A program made the position numbers and the translations under genes. Shown in pieces: positions 1-12,396 of a stretch of 64,000 bases of DNA. The first letter of the stretch is position 1; every line of letters begins with the position of its first letter. The notes below the pieces were generated by a model. The model was not told where the DNA came from, ran no database searches, and saw only the letters and a list, made by a program, of their open reading frames with translations. Source of the DNA: Triplophysa rosa (lineage: Eukaryota; Chordata; Actinopteri; Cypriniformes; Nemacheilidae); NCBI RefSeq assembly GCF_024868665.1, contig NC_079891.1, forward strand, positions 34,817,211-34,881,210, read 5' to 3'.

Positions 1-1175
1 CTAAGGTTACACATACTTACCAGGTGTGTGTACTGCCCAGGCAAATCTTATCATATATTTCTGTGTACTTAAAGAAAAACACGTGTGAGAAGAGGAAGTT
101 TACTTAAGCTCAATATTATGTAGAATGGTATAGCATTGAAGTTAGTGCTAATATCGCTAATCGCGATTAGCATCACACTAGACGAAAATACAAAAACAAG
201 TTTTTACCTTCTGCTGGTCGCTGGTAAAGCTGTTAATGCGTGTGATTATTCTCCAGCAGCCTGCAACTTCCACACGACTTCGTGTCTCCAGCGCTGTTTA
301 CATATAACTGGACCATCAATACTACTGAAACTAACTGACAGACATCACATCAACGCGTATGTTCAAAATGAACCAGTGAGGGCGCGAACAGCTCTAATTG
401 GCTAGTTTCCTGAATGACAGTCAGATTAACCAATCGTGCTCAAAGCAGCACGGGGAGTCAACCAATGACATCTGTTTACCAATAGCAAGTGTAGTAAAAA
501 CAGCTATAGTTAAGATAGGTTGTTTTTAAAAGAAAATAAACGTGTTTAGTTTTATTTGAATGTTGCTATATATTTAATTGGTCAGATGTTTTCATTGCAG
601 TATATGAATAAAATTAACTAATGTATGGTACAAGTTTAATGAATACACACGTTTGGTGCTTGGAAGTGGTTTCTAAAAAACAGGCACACAAATATAAAAT
701 GTTTCAGTGCCATTACATGAAACAAAATTAGGGCTGACGACAATCAACAAAAATGCATCCACTACTTTTACAAAAGAGCAAACAAGATGCTTATGACATA
801 CTGCAGGCCTATATGAAAAGATCATTACTAAATGTATTAACATTATGGTAACTTACAGCTCGATTTATTGTCCTAGAATGATCCTCTTGATTTTGAACAA
901 ATTTGTTAAGCCTCTGGCCACATTCTCCAAAGTTCTATACTGATTACGTTTGTTTTCATATGTTTCTTTAACTGCAGTTTTAAATCAGTCCATTCTCCTG
1001 TCCTTAAGGTTTTTCTCTCTGAGCTAACCAGGTTTAATGTATGGACTGTAGTGGTTAGGCCATAGCCATTCATGATATGGGAAAAGGTGAATTTATTAAT
1101 GATTATCATCAATCATGTTTTTGTTGGCTAGACTATTGCAACTTTTGTCATGTTTACTGCCATGTGCTTTCTCTT
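1..1175. other. no gene recognised
   Basis: This stretch is A+T-rich. I see no ORF with convincing coding character, no splice pattern and no recognisable family. Short ORFs here are not supported. Part of it may be old repeat sequence that I cannot name. Confidence 0.4.
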
Positions 1176-1488
1176 CCTGTTGAAAAAAACAGCATATGCT
1201 ACTGTAGTTAGGTATGTTTTGAAGCATGGTAGCTGGTTTGAGCTGGTCATGTGCGGGGCCTGGTTGTATAAAGCACCTTAAGTTTTTCCCTTAAGTATGA
1301 CACTTTAGAGGTGATTTCCCTTTACCGAAGACAATAGGAGAATAACTTTAGTAAAACTTAACGTATACTTAAGGACACACTTAAGGCAAAATTACACTTA
1401 AGGTGCTTTATGCAACCGGCTGGTTCTCAGCTTAAACCAGCTACCATGCTTCAAAACATACCTAACCATGCTGTTTTTTTCAACGGGG
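1176..1488. mobile_element. palindromic MITE (outer element of a nested pair)
   Basis: The left arm (CCTGTTGAAAAAAACAGCAT, then a TAGTTAGGTATG...GGTAGCTGG block) is repeated as its reverse complement at about 1430-1486. The arms are about 65-70 bp with few mismatches. There is no coding capacity. The structure fits a fold-back, non-autonomous DNA transposon. A second palindromic element sits in its centre. Confidence 0.75.
1259..1420. mobile_element. palindromic MITE nested inside the outer MITE
   Basis: The left end (CCTGGTTGTATAAAGCACCT) and right end (AGGTGCTTTATGCAACCGG) are inverted repeats, each followed inward by TTAAG-rich sequence. The element occupies the loop of the outer palindrome, so it inserted later. 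It has no ORF. Confidence 0.7.
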
Positions 1489-2159
1489 CTGTCATATCAC
1501 TTTCAGGAAACATGAATGTTCCAACCTCAAGAGTAGTGCAGCTTTGTAATTTTGACTGTGTATTGTTTAAATGTACTGTAGCCTAACTAAACAGTTTGCT
1601 AAAAAATTTAATGTAAAAATATGCATATACACTAATAAAAAAACTAAGATCTGACTTAAAAATACGGAAGAAAAACGTTAAATTATTTGTATAGAAATAA
1701 ACCTTTATATAATGAGCAACAAATTTAATTACAGAAAATTATCATAATTTTACATAAATTTGTATGTTACTTAAGAAAGCAGTAAAAATACTGTATAAAT
1801 ATTACAGTATTTTTTCTCTACAAAAACAAGAAAAACATGTAATTTGTCATTGTCATCAATAATATGTGGGTTATTAATTAACAGATAATTATCTGTAATT
1901 TTAATGAATTTGTATACAATTTAAAAAAAAGAAAGAATTACAGTAAAATATTGAGTTTTTTTCCTGTTAAAATACAATCTTTTTTTACAGTGCTCAAGTG
2001 GCCACGCTCTTAATTATGCTGAATTTTAAGGCTTAATATCATCTAATTAAGTTGAAACTAATAAATTGTACCTGAAATGTTATGTTAACTAGACTCTATA
2101 TTTATTAGTCTCATTGGTACTTTTCTGCTGTCATACATACATTAAATATTGACTTACTG

Positions 2160-3440
2160 CGTGTAAGTTAAAACACAATGAGCAAGTAAGATGAGAGACA
2201 TCTCAGTAGTGGCATTAGCACAGTTAATGCTCATTGAATGACGCAACACAGATCACAGGCACCTCCCACTAGAGGTCTTTACGGAGGACTCGGGACCCGA
2301 CCTGGGATGAGAAAATGTGAGCCTGGAAATAAGCGAAGAAAAACACAAGTGATCTCAGCAGCAGGCGATCATGGATGCCTTCATAGCTGCGTCTCAATTC
2401 GAAGGCTGCGTCCTCCGGACTGAGGTCGCAACAGCTTGTAGTAACACAAACAGATGCAGCTGATGTGAAAAAAGGTTAACCCACCGGCACCTCTTCTGTC
2501 TGCGCCTCCTTCGTGCAAATTGGGAACAAAGACGACAAAAAAAGTTAGCGCCCTTAAGTGTAGGCTACTACATGTGACACGTTTTTGAAGTTTGATTCAG
2601 CACGCATTGCACTCTTTCTCCCATGCTTATAATAATATGAATGAACCGTCCTGTTATGTCTAAATGTTTGGTCAGAATAGGCTCAGAGAGCACAGAAATG
2701 ATAGCAAACAAATAATGCTGCTGCTAAAATCAGCGGTCAATGCACTGAACGAGCAATCGTTGTAGTTATTATATAGTTGTATTGTGACAACAGGCACACT
2801 TTTGAAGCTGGACTATAATGAGTGGATAAAGCATGTTTGTTTAATCGGCGAGAGGAAAAACATGGATGGAACATTTGCAAGGAGGATTGTCTGCATCACA
2901 GTCAGATACGAGCGAGAAGGCTACTAACAGTAGGTAAGACAAAAAGTTTTATTTTCGCAACTTTTTTGACTCGCTAATAGCAATTTGCTGTGAAATATGT
3001 GCCGATCGGGTTCGTTCGGGTCCAGCTTTGAAATAATAATAATCGGTTCCGTTCCGGGTAGTAAATTTCTCGGGTCTGCATGGATTCGGGTCCAATTTTA
3101 AAATATTGGACGGGTCTGGGAAAGTTCTATGTAGCACAATCACGGGTCGCTTCGGGTACAGATTTTAAGACCTCTACATCCCACAGCCTAAGCACATGTA
3201 CCCTCTTCTGAACAATGGCAACCCCAAACCTGAAAAATAAAACTCTTCTAAATCTCGAAAATAAATGAACACAAACACAAACAAGTCTTTATCTTTAATA
3301 AAAACACATAAAATAACACTACATTTCAAAATGTACTGCCTAAATGCAGCCTTATGCACAGCATGATGGGAACTGGAAATCCCTCTCAATCAATTGTGTT
3401 AAGTTAAATTGTAAATTGAACAATTCATTTCTGAGTGTAA
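2160..3440. mobile_element. degenerate DNA-transposon remnant related to the element at 19.2-20.8 kb
   Basis: Several blocks match the 20.2-20.75 kb region: the 'GGCATTAGCACAGTTA' block near 2210, the 'CCACAGCCTAAGCACATG' block near 3181, and the block before 3400 ending in AATTGTGTTAAGTT. The copy is fragmented and contains another element end at about 2984-3176 (repeated CGGGT-rich motifs ending in GACCTCTA), which resembles a hAT terminus. No intact transposase is visible. Boundaries are approximate. Confidence 0.5.
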
Positions 3441-3929
3441 GCTACTTGATAAAATGAATTGCTATAGTTTAAATCAATGGAGTTAAAATAGCATATCAGT
3501 TCTAAAAACTTATTCAGTTCTGTGTGTTCTTTTAAGTGAACTTAACTAAATGTAAATATGTTCATGTTACTTAATTTCACAAGTTCACTGTCTTTAGTTG
3601 GAAAATGATTCTAAAATGTCTGATGTGTATTCAGATTCAGACTGTCATCAGTCGTGTATTAAATGTATTTGTTAACGCTTGCATGCAGTCAGCTTAACGA
3701 TCTTTCGAATCTCTTCCACCAGTTTCACTTTGTTGTTTGTGATGTTTTTGCCAGCAACTTTCAGAAGAGGATCGATCATATCAGCCCTGTAGGAAAGTTG
3801 AAAGGTGGAATATTTCTTTCTCCACTCCTCAACTTCATCTGCTGAAACAGAAACAAATCACAGTTTCATTCAGGACTTCAGAGCACTCAGAGGATGATTC
3901 ACTGATTCGACTGAAAGATTTGAACTTGC

Positions 3930-4098
3930 CTCCACAGTTCACTGTGTTGAAGAGAGGGATGTGTATCACGGTTGGTGCTTTCTTATATCCTTCAAACACA
4001 TAGAAGTCCTTCGGCATTATAATGTCCTCACTGGGTACGATGACTTCAGGAAAAGGGATGTTTTGATTCTTGCATATCTTAGCAATGCTCTTCACTGT
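3930..4098 (-). CDS. pla2g4c: phospholipase copy 1 exon 13 with GC splice donor
   Basis: The exon encodes the IPFPEV...KDFYVFEG...[10 protein letters not shown]...NCGG segment of the lipase domain. It ends GGAG and is followed by GCAAGT instead of GTAAGT. Copy 2 has the same GC donor at the same place, so this is a shared GC-AG intron rather than an error. Confidence 0.75.
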
Positions 4099-4636
4099 CT
4101 GTGATGGAAGAGAGTTAGAGCATCACTGAGAGAAGAACATTATACATTCAGTTATATATATATATTTTAAAGGTGTGTACAAAACCATGAAAGGATCTCC
4201 GTCGCTGAAATCCAGAGAAATGATGAGGTCAATGTCTCTCTCTTGTCTCAGCACTGAGATGTAGGGTGAGTTGAGCAACAGGCCGGCATCTTCATAGTCT
4301 CTCGTTTCACTTTCCACAAGAATGGAAGGCAGTCTTACATCTGACCAGCGGTCACAGAATGACATGGATCACAAACCTCATTCACTGAGTCAAAAGTATT
4401 TTTAACACTGAATTAGCAACAGGTCTATCTCACCTTTCATATTGTCGAGAAAATTGTATTTTCTTCCCCAGATCCATTGAGCCATGAGCTTACAGATGGT
4501 GTAACAAACATCTGTTTATTTCAAAAGCAAACACACTTTTATAAAATAAAAAGGAACACCACAGAAAACCACTGCACCACGGTTCTACTGTAGTTTCTAG
4601 AAGATAAAGTGTGTGTACAGAGAGACTCCAACTTAC

Positions 4637-4763
4637 CAAATGGCCAGAAACTCAAGCTGACCCTCATATTGTCACACACATCCAGGGTGAACTGCTTCAT
4701 ATACAGTTTAGCTTCTGTCTTATCCGGCTTTACCAATCAACTGACTTTCACATCCGGACAGTT
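4637..4763 (-). pseudogene. pla2g4c: exon 10 of phospholipase copy 1, frameshifted
   Basis: The minus-strand sequence aligns to copy 2 exon 10 (56598-56723), sharing the MKQFTL block and the acceptor and donor positions. It has one additional base between the ESQ codons and the KPDKTE block. In the expected frame a TAA follows within about 14 codons; the rest of the exon is open only in the neighbouring frame. This is the clearest lesion in copy 1. Confidence 0.75.
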
Positions 4764-5634
4764 CTGTAAAATAAGACAAATACTTAACATTACTTTCTTT
4801 CATTTGGACATTTCTACACTTGTCTGTCTACAATCATTGTTTGATATTTGTGACGTGTATGTTGCCCTGTTTGTTATTTCATGAATTCTCATGTTTATCA
4901 TAAAAAGCCATTTAATAGACTAATACACACAAGAGAGATACATGAGCATAAAAACAGTGGGGGGGCAATAAACATGACATTTCTCAAGAGCAAGTTGAAG
5001 GGGACACAAATAATACAGTCAAAATTCTACTTATAAAGATACATGAACACAGAGGAAAGTCTTGCTACTATCATTATTGTAGAATGGAGATGGCGTCATT
5101 ATGGTTATTTTCACATTTCTTCTCTGGTTCAATTGGTTTATTGCAATGTTTTTAAGTTGTTTACAATCGAGCCATCAATGTTCATGTTCGTGTACCCAAA
5201 CAGTCAGTAACAGTGACAGAGGCTTAAATTCTGTGTAGTACTCGTTGATGAGTCGCCTGAGTTTCAGTCAACTGAATGTTTAGCTTATCCGCCGCGTACA
5301 CACTGCACAAAAAAGATGCTGAGAAAACAACCTTTTCCAACTGGATGAAAGTTGTGCACCTTTTATGGACAAAAGGGGCTAAATATAATGCCCAAGTCAC
5401 TAAATTGTCACCGGTATGTGTGCAAATAGAACAGTGCATGGGAAACGGCTTTGGCGTGTTAGTTCCAGTGTGTGACGCACTATGCAACAAGTTATTGCAA
5501 ACAAGCTAACGTTAACTAGCCAAGTAATGTTTTAATCGCTAACATAGCAGATTCATGGAAAAATACATTGGTAATCAGCTTTTTTTGCCACAACTAATTT
5601 ATTAATGAATCAGCATCAACTACATTAAACTACA

Positions 5635-5725
5635 TTTTGGGGGGACAACCCTTGGGTGGGGGGGACAACCCTTGGATGGGGGGACAACCCTTGGGTGGGG
5701 GGGACAACCCTTGGATGGGGGGGAG
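5635..5725. repeat. G-rich tandem repeat, about 22 bp, four copies
   Basis: The unit is GGGGGGACAACCCTTGG(G/A)T with small length changes in the G run. It lies in an intron of phospholipase copy 1. The minus-strand ORF through it is only a by-product of the repeat. Confidence 0.85.
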
Positions 5726-6264
5726 TGACAACTAGCCCATGGAGAGATATAATGTGAAAGAGAGCATGCAACATAATAAACTGTGCTTTTTTGTGTATCC
5801 TTAACAACCTTATTTTATTTGTGCCATTGAATTCACAGCCCACATACGGGTACATACTGTCAATGTGAGCTTTTTTTTACGAAATTCTGGTGACAAAAGA
5901 TCTTTGTAAAAAGATGAATATAAAGAATGAAACCATGATCGAGAAGTGACAACTAGACCTGTGTGCTTTCTCTGTATGAATTACAGCACACCTTACCGAA
6001 CAGCTTCGTTCTGATGGTTTTATCGAGATCAGAAGTGTCTAGGCCTTTCAACGCCAAGAGATTCATTTCCACAAGATCCATGAGAATCTGACAGGCATCG
6101 TCTATAGATGAAGAGGTGGTCTCTGTAAAAAAATACACACATTGAACAAACATAAAAAATCATTGATACATTATGTTCAGAAATAGATATCTGGTGTTGT
6201 CTTATGGCATTTTACATCATCCTGGGCCCCGTAGAAATGCGAGCGCTCTGAATGCATTACTTTT

Positions 6265-6422
6265 ACTTAAAAAAGGTCCTTTGTGGTGAAAAAAGGTTCT
6301 TCAGATTATAAAAAGTTAAGAAAGAAATAGAGAGACTGAATGGTTCTTTGTGGAACCAAAAGAGGTTCTTCCATGGCATCGCTGTGAAGAACCTTTTAAG
6401 CACGTTTGTTTATAAGAGTGTA
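6265..6422. mobile_element. short interspersed MITE-like repeat (AAAGGTTCTT type)
   Basis: The sequence has GGTTCTT/AAGAACC inverted motifs and the phrases TGGTTCTTTGTGGAACC and GGCATCGCTGTGAAGAACC. I recognise these as a common cyprinid interspersed repeat. It has no coding capacity and lies in an intron of phospholipase copy 1. Confidence 0.55.
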
Positions 6423-7059
6423 CGGAGTAATTGAGCCTCGGGATTTGTGAAAGCATGCGATTCACCCTGATTCACACAGGCGAAGAAATGTGTGAATACA
6501 TGAAACCGATCAATAAATAAAAGCAAGGGGCTTTACCGTTATACATTTCCCCCAAAATCTCTTCTTTTCTGTGAAACAAGTTTTTGAAGAAATCTGAAAG
6601 AAATCAAAAGGAACCAGAGATGACACGATATTGATTCAACCAGAATGTTTTCTTTAGAACAGATGATGTAAAGGTTTCAGCGGATACCTTTTATCGCTTC
6701 CCACATGTTTTGTTCATCTGCCAGAGCACTGCCACACAGAGCTACAACAAAACACAAGACAAACAACTAATGTCTATTAATTTGTCCAATAAATTCCTGA
6801 CATAAACATATACACACATAACAGACTGGAGTTTGTTACCCTGCAGGTAGAGCATGTCCATCTCAGGCTGGTCCTTTTTCTTCGAGCCTTCGTGAAACTG
6901 ACTGCCAAATCTGGAGACGTCCACAAACGCTCCAGTGAGAGAATAACCGGCTTCATAAGGTGTTATCTCAACCCAGGGGTCTGCAGACAGACAAATAGGT
7001 GCATTTAAAAGCTGATCAGACTGAAGAATGTATATACAACACAATTCATTTATATTCTT

Positions 7060-7939
7060 TTTGTAACTAAGCTTTAATCAAGTAGATGTTCATTATTTAT
7101 GTTCAGTGCTGACTAGACAGTTTTCTCACGTTAATTGAAAGAGGTGACCGTCATCATCAGAGAGGACCAAAACTACAGTAAAAAAAATTCTTTTTATAAT
7201 TGTTAATTTTTTTTTAAAGTAAACATTTTAAATACTATTTGTAATAAAATATTAAAACATTTAATACAATATTTGATATTTAATAAAAAAATATTTTTTT
7301 ATTTAATAAACAAATTTGTAAAATATTTTTCACCATTTAATAGGGGAAAATTCCAATTTGGAATGTGCCCTACTCACATCGAAGATCAGAGCTCTTGATA
7401 TGTCAAATTTGTAAAAACGCCGTTTGGAATTTCGTTTAGCGTTTGTGCGAATTCACGCAACGCTGCGCAGACTGAGCAATGTATGACATCAAAGTATCGC
7501 GAGACCGTCTGTGCCGCATGAAGTCGAGCACACCTAAGTTAGGCTGATCTTGTGTCCTCGTGTTCTCGCTCTAAACAGAGAACGCATGAAAGTACCCGGA
7601 TGTGTTCTTGATATAAAGGATGCAACTGTAAAAAACAACTTGTAGGATTTAATTAGTTTTTTTGTGTGTTAAGTTTTTGCCCGCAGTTTTTTCAAGTAAA
7701 TTCTATGTTAAAAAATGTGCAAAAACCCACAAAAAAAGGTAAATCCTACTCGGGTTTTATACAGTGTACCGAACCCGCTTGAAGTCCCAGAAGTCATTGC
7801 GGCGCATCCATCCGAGTTCTTTATTCCGAGGTTGCCTCGCAAGAACGGTTTAGAACAACACAAATGTTGTCTGATCAATCTAAATAGGGTGAGCCTCAAA
7901 CCTTGGTTATTGTAATATTATTCTATTTAAGTGTACATA
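7060..7939. other. intronic sequence, no gene recognised
   Basis: This is part of the intron between phospholipase copy 1 exons at 6840-6980 and 8759-8861. It is A+T-rich to about 7340, then of more balanced composition. The short ORFs around 7708-7915 overlap on both strands and have no recognisable product. Confidence 0.4.
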
Positions 7940-7945
7940 GGAAAC

Positions 7946-8501
7946 TGTCACGATTGGCGTGGCGAAGAACCCAAATGCAGGCAGACGTGAAGGGGTTAAA
8001 TGATAATACTTTAATAAGAATACTAAACAGAAAAAACCCACGAGGGGGTTTAAAACAGGAACAGAACTAAGATACAAAACATGAAACAAAAACTTCCCAC
8101 AATGGGGCAGAACAAGAACTAAAAACAATCAACAAGAACTCGACCAAACGTCTCACACAAAACCACGGCAGGGTAAACAAAATAATCCACGGACAAGGTG
8201 AAGAACAGGAACACTGAACGCAAGTACATACACAATCCACGAGCACAGGACAAAGAAACATGAGGGCATTTTAAAGGCAAGACAAACGAGGGATAATGAC
8301 ACAGGGCAGGTGAGGAACATTAGACACGGCAGGGAAGCAATACATGAAATGAGAGGGGCGGGGCCTATGGCAAGACACAGAAAGCACATGAGATGTAAAA
8401 AACATAAACAACTCATGGCTTTCTCACATAAAACCAAAGGGCTCCGTCCCGATCCTGCCACAAGACTAGAAATTCAGAAACAAGAAGGCAGGACTGTGAC
8501 A
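7946..8501 (-). mobile_element. solo LTR, Gypsy-type, minus orientation
   Basis: It begins TGTCACG and ends GTGACA, is 556 bp, and is flanked by the direct repeat GGAAAC at 7940-7945 and 8502-8507. Read on the minus strand it ends with a TATTAAAG polyadenylation-like signal and the family phrase TTTGGGTTCTTCG. The same family recurs at 25.7, 37.0, 40.9, 41.6 and 49.4 kb. No internal region is attached. ORFs across it are not genes. Confidence 0.85.
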
Positions 8502-8580
8502 GGAAACTATGGCATGATTTTATGAAGCTACCATTAGAGAAAGTACGATTGGTCTATTTATCTCTATGGAGTGGTCATGA

Positions 8581-8626
8581 CTTTTTTTTTTTTTTTAGAT
8601 TTTTTTTAGATTTTTTTTTTTTTAGA
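8581..8626. repeat. poly-T / T-rich simple repeat
   Basis: Runs of T are interrupted by AGA, just after the solo LTR. No other content is visible. Confidence 0.8.
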
Positions 8627-9506
8627 CCTCTGGTTAGAAATAATCATTACTTTAATCATTAAGTTTTCACAGTCTTAATTTACACATTAAAATCAATTAA
8701 ATTCAATGCAATTTCAGTGCACAAAACACATTGACTTTCTGTTACACACACACCCTACCTCCTTTCTGACGCTGTTTGCATTCCTTGTCAATCACTGTGA
8801 AAATAGGAAATGGGTCTTTATCATTGTGTCCCCGCTTCTCTGAAATTGTGCATTCATCTATCTGAAGAGAAAACATTTAGCAGTGTGTTATACTGGTGAG
8901 ACCTGATAACACATAAAGAAGTGACACCAAAATGTTTTCAACAGAAAAGGTATAAAAAAGTGGTATAAAGTGATGATTAACATGTCTGAAGCTTTGATAC
9001 CTTTTGAATGTAAAACTATTTTGTTTCCAGATATTTATCTTATTTATTTAAAGTCTCAGACTTTCGGACCTCACAGCATGTGAGGAAGAATATAATAGAT
9101 TTGTGAGTTAAGGGTTGATATGCTTTAAGCACTACTAGTAAATAATATTGTTTACCTCATTTGTAAGTTGCTTGGGATAAAAGTGTCAATATGCAACATG
9201 TCATGCCTTTAAAGACTGAAAGTGACCATGTCTGAGGGATTTTATGTCACAAACCTCTTTCACAAATGAAGTGACGATCAGCACCGCCCAAACATCAGTT
9301 AAACTGAAGATATCTTTCTCATAGTAATATTTCTTCAGTTTGGAAAACGTTTCACTCCAGCTCACAGCAGGACCTTTGAGTCTGTGGATGATCTTCTCTT
9401 TCACTGAGTCCAGTTTGGTGGACCAGTCTGAGTCCTGATATAAAGACGCCATACACCTTCATAGAAACAACACACAACTGAGTGTTTATCTCATTTCTTA
9501 CACTCA

Positions 9507-9611
<105 letters not shown>

Positions 9612-9861
9612 TTTTGCTATATTACTGAGGACCAAAATGTGACAAAACACCTTTTAAGTAAGGACCTTTTGGTAAAGTGAGGACAATATCATGGTCCTCA
9701 CTTTATTTTGCTCAATATCGCCCAAAGGGGGGATGGGCATTGTGCTATGCAAATTTCCCAGATGTCCTTATTTCAATATGAAACCATGACGAAGCTGTGT
9801 TTTCATTATGCTCCTGAGCTCCCCCTAAGGAAAAATGCCGTGTACCGCAGTCAATTTTTCT

Positions 9862-9911
9862 ATTGGCTGGTACAGCTCCGTGTTTTTGATTGGCCCAGTG
9901 ATAGTGATTGG
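9862..9911 (+). promoter_or_regulatory. cluster of three inverted CCAAT boxes
   Basis: ATTGG occurs at 9862-9866, 9889-9893 and 9907-9911, about 215-260 bp upstream of the ATG at 10126. Closely spaced inverted CCAAT boxes are typical NF-Y promoter elements. No TATA box is obvious. The role as promoter of the recombinase-like gene is inferred. Confidence 0.4.
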
Positions 9912-11224
9912 TAGGCCTGTTAAGAAACTGATGAAACTGATCTTATTTGTTATTTATACTATACAAATATCAAAGTTAAATAAAGATTACATAAACTACG
10001 ACGTAGCGAATCAGTGTGGATTTTGTGTGCTTTTTGGCACCAGCATTTACCTCGTTATGACGGTATCGAAACCTAGCTCACTTACCACGGAACGTGACAA
10101 GTAACGTAAAGTTAACGTTAGCGAGATGTCGGATCGATTAATACGCAGACTAGCTCGTCTCCGGGAGCACCACAGAGCATGTGAAGCAAGACACCGCGGA
10201 GTACAGGACGAAGTAAGTTATGTTTTACAACATTAACTGTCGATTTTTTAACATTTGCATCCATGTTATTTAATGATTAAAATAAGTATTCACGTTTTTA
10301 TATGTATCGATAAATGGGGGGAGGGTCAGAGAGCTTTAACCTCTTATATAAGCGTTCCTATTTTGGAGCATTTTATTAATGGCAAAAAGTTGAGAAGATA
10401 CACTGTAACAAACATTCAATACATCTTCCAAAAATATGTTTGTATAGATTAGTTTTATATGACTGATTTTAACGTGGAATAGTGTAGAAGCTGACGGCCA
10501 GAACAGTCCCCCTCCCCCCGCTTTGCCTCGTGGGGGAGGGGTGCGGTTGCGGCTCATTTTTTACTCAAGACTCCAGGACGCATCAAGCGGCTCCGTCTAT
10601 GTTCCTTTGTAGAATTATTTTATAACCCAGTATAGTAAGCTTACAGTAAAGTAAAAGTACTTACAAATTATTTGCAAACTATTGATAGTTGATATATATT
10701 GCAGTATTTATATTGTTAATGTATGAATAGTCTGAACACAAATAGTGAACCATCTGTAAAATATTATTATTGTTTAATTATGCTTAGTTTTTGTTTAATG
10801 TATGGTTTAATAACTTGTAGAACATATACGTAATGTAACATTACAGTATTAAATCAGTAGTTAAGGAGTTGTTGTTAATGGCTATTAGGGATAATTATCT
10901 TCCTCTAATCTAGGTGTTGTTGTTTTTGAAATGACATCTATTAGACAAGAATGCAAATGTGTCCCTGCCTGTGAAAACCAGGCTAAAGTCTAATATAAAA
11001 TATAATTCTGAGATAACAAGCAATAAAGTTTGATTCCAACCATTTACCAGATCTTTAACATGGCTTTACTCAGTATTAACAATAAATATTTGATGTAGTA
11101 AATCACCAGAGAATGACTTAAGCTGGGTTTTTAAAGGCAGAGTCACATATCTTCTGTTTAATTTTCTTTGTGTTAGCTGGTTTACTGTTTCCTGTGAGTT
11201 AACTTAAAAAATGATTGATTACAG

Positions 11225-11353
11225 ATAAAAATGTCATATCAAGACGAACAGAAACTGCATGAGGACGACCAAGACGAACAGAAACTGCATGAGGACAACG
11301 AACTGAAGAGGGATACGGACATCCCTAATTTTGCCCAGGAAGTTGTTATAGAG
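11225..11353 (+). CDS. exon 2 of the recombinase-like gene with internal tandem duplication
   Basis: The exon is bounded by AG at 11223-11224 and GTAAGT at 11354 and is 129 nt, phase 0. It encodes an acidic segment in which a 30-nt unit (QDEQKLHEDD, then QDEQKLHEDN) is duplicated in tandem. The frame continues exactly into exons 1 and 3, which supports the gene model. Confidence 0.65.
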
Positions 11354-11460
11354 GTAAGTCATAGTTAATGACGTTTTTGTTTATAATGTACAGTTTAAAC
11401 AAGTAATTGTATGTCTTTTCTTTTACAAATTATTATACATACATTCACAAACAGCTAAAT

Positions 11461-11575
11461 ATAATTTCACCCAAAAATGACCATTTTGTCTTGTACTCAC
11501 TCATGTAGTTTTAAATTTGTATGACTGTCTTCTGTGGAACACAAATAATATTTTGAGATTTTTTTCTGCTCATAC
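11461..11575. repeat. fragment of interspersed repeat (TTCACCCAAAAATGA type)
   Basis: The phrases TTTCACCCAAAAATGA, TACTCACTCATGT and GTCTTCTGTGGAACACA match the same dispersed repeat seen at 46.45-46.69 kb and 63.38-63.49 kb. It lies in an intron of the recombinase-like gene. Confidence 0.5.
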
Positions 11576-11960
11576 AATGCAAGTTGATTCTTCAACATGT
11601 CATCTTTTGTGTTCTGTAGATGAGAGGATTGATACAGATTTCAGTGTTTCTGCTAGATTTTTGTGAAACTGTGGAGCTGGGATGACATCACACACTAATT
11701 AACATATTAGTTGCAACTTCGTTTCGATTCTACTCTCTGATCATAACATACAGCTTATTGCCCAAAAAGCCGTTGTCATTTACATATTTTCTTTTTCTGC
11801 TGTTAGTTCTGTTTTATAACCAAGACCCATCGTCTGATAAAATCAGCACACACACCTTAAAGAGCTGAGATTTTGGCTATATTCTATCACACAGCGCATA
11901 CACAGCCTCTGTCTTTGTAACTATGTGCTTCTTTACAGACAAACTGTGTTTGTGCTTATA

Positions 11961-12396
11961 TGTGACCCTGGATCACAAAACCAGTCTTAAGTAGCACGGG
12001 AACATTTTTAGTAAAAGACAAAAATACATTGTGTGGGTCAAAATTATCGATTTTTCTTTTATGCCAAAAATCATTAGGATATTAAGTAAAGATCATGTTC
12101 CATGAAGATATTTTGTAAATTTCCTACCTTAAATATATAAAAACTTTATTTTTGTGAGTGGATGGTCTGCCACAGTGCCCCTGATTAACAACTTCAAAGG
12201 CAATTTTCTCAATATTTTGATTTTTTTTGCGCTCTCAGATTCCAGAGTTTTAAACGGTTGTATCTCAGCCAGATATTGTCCTATTCTAACAACTCATATA
12301 TCTATAGAAAGTTTATTTATTCAGCTTTCAGATTATGTAACAATCTCAATTTCGAAAAATTGACCCATAAGACTGGTTTTGTTGTCCAGGGTCACA
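11961..12396. mobile_element. non-autonomous DNA transposon with TGTGACCCTGG termini
   Basis: The termini are TGTGACCCTGGATCACAAAA and, inverted, TTTTGTTGTCCAGGGTCACA, followed inward by CCAGTCTTA / TAAGACTGG. A TATA sequence flanks both ends. The element is 436 bp with no transposase, and lies in intron 2 of the recombinase-like gene. I recognise it as a very abundant cyprinid repeat. Confidence 0.8.

Noticed and set aside
7908..8525. Several 60-100 codon hydrophobic ORFs
   Set aside because: They lie within a solo LTR, and the same ORF-like patterns recur in related LTRs at 41.6 and 49.6 kb.
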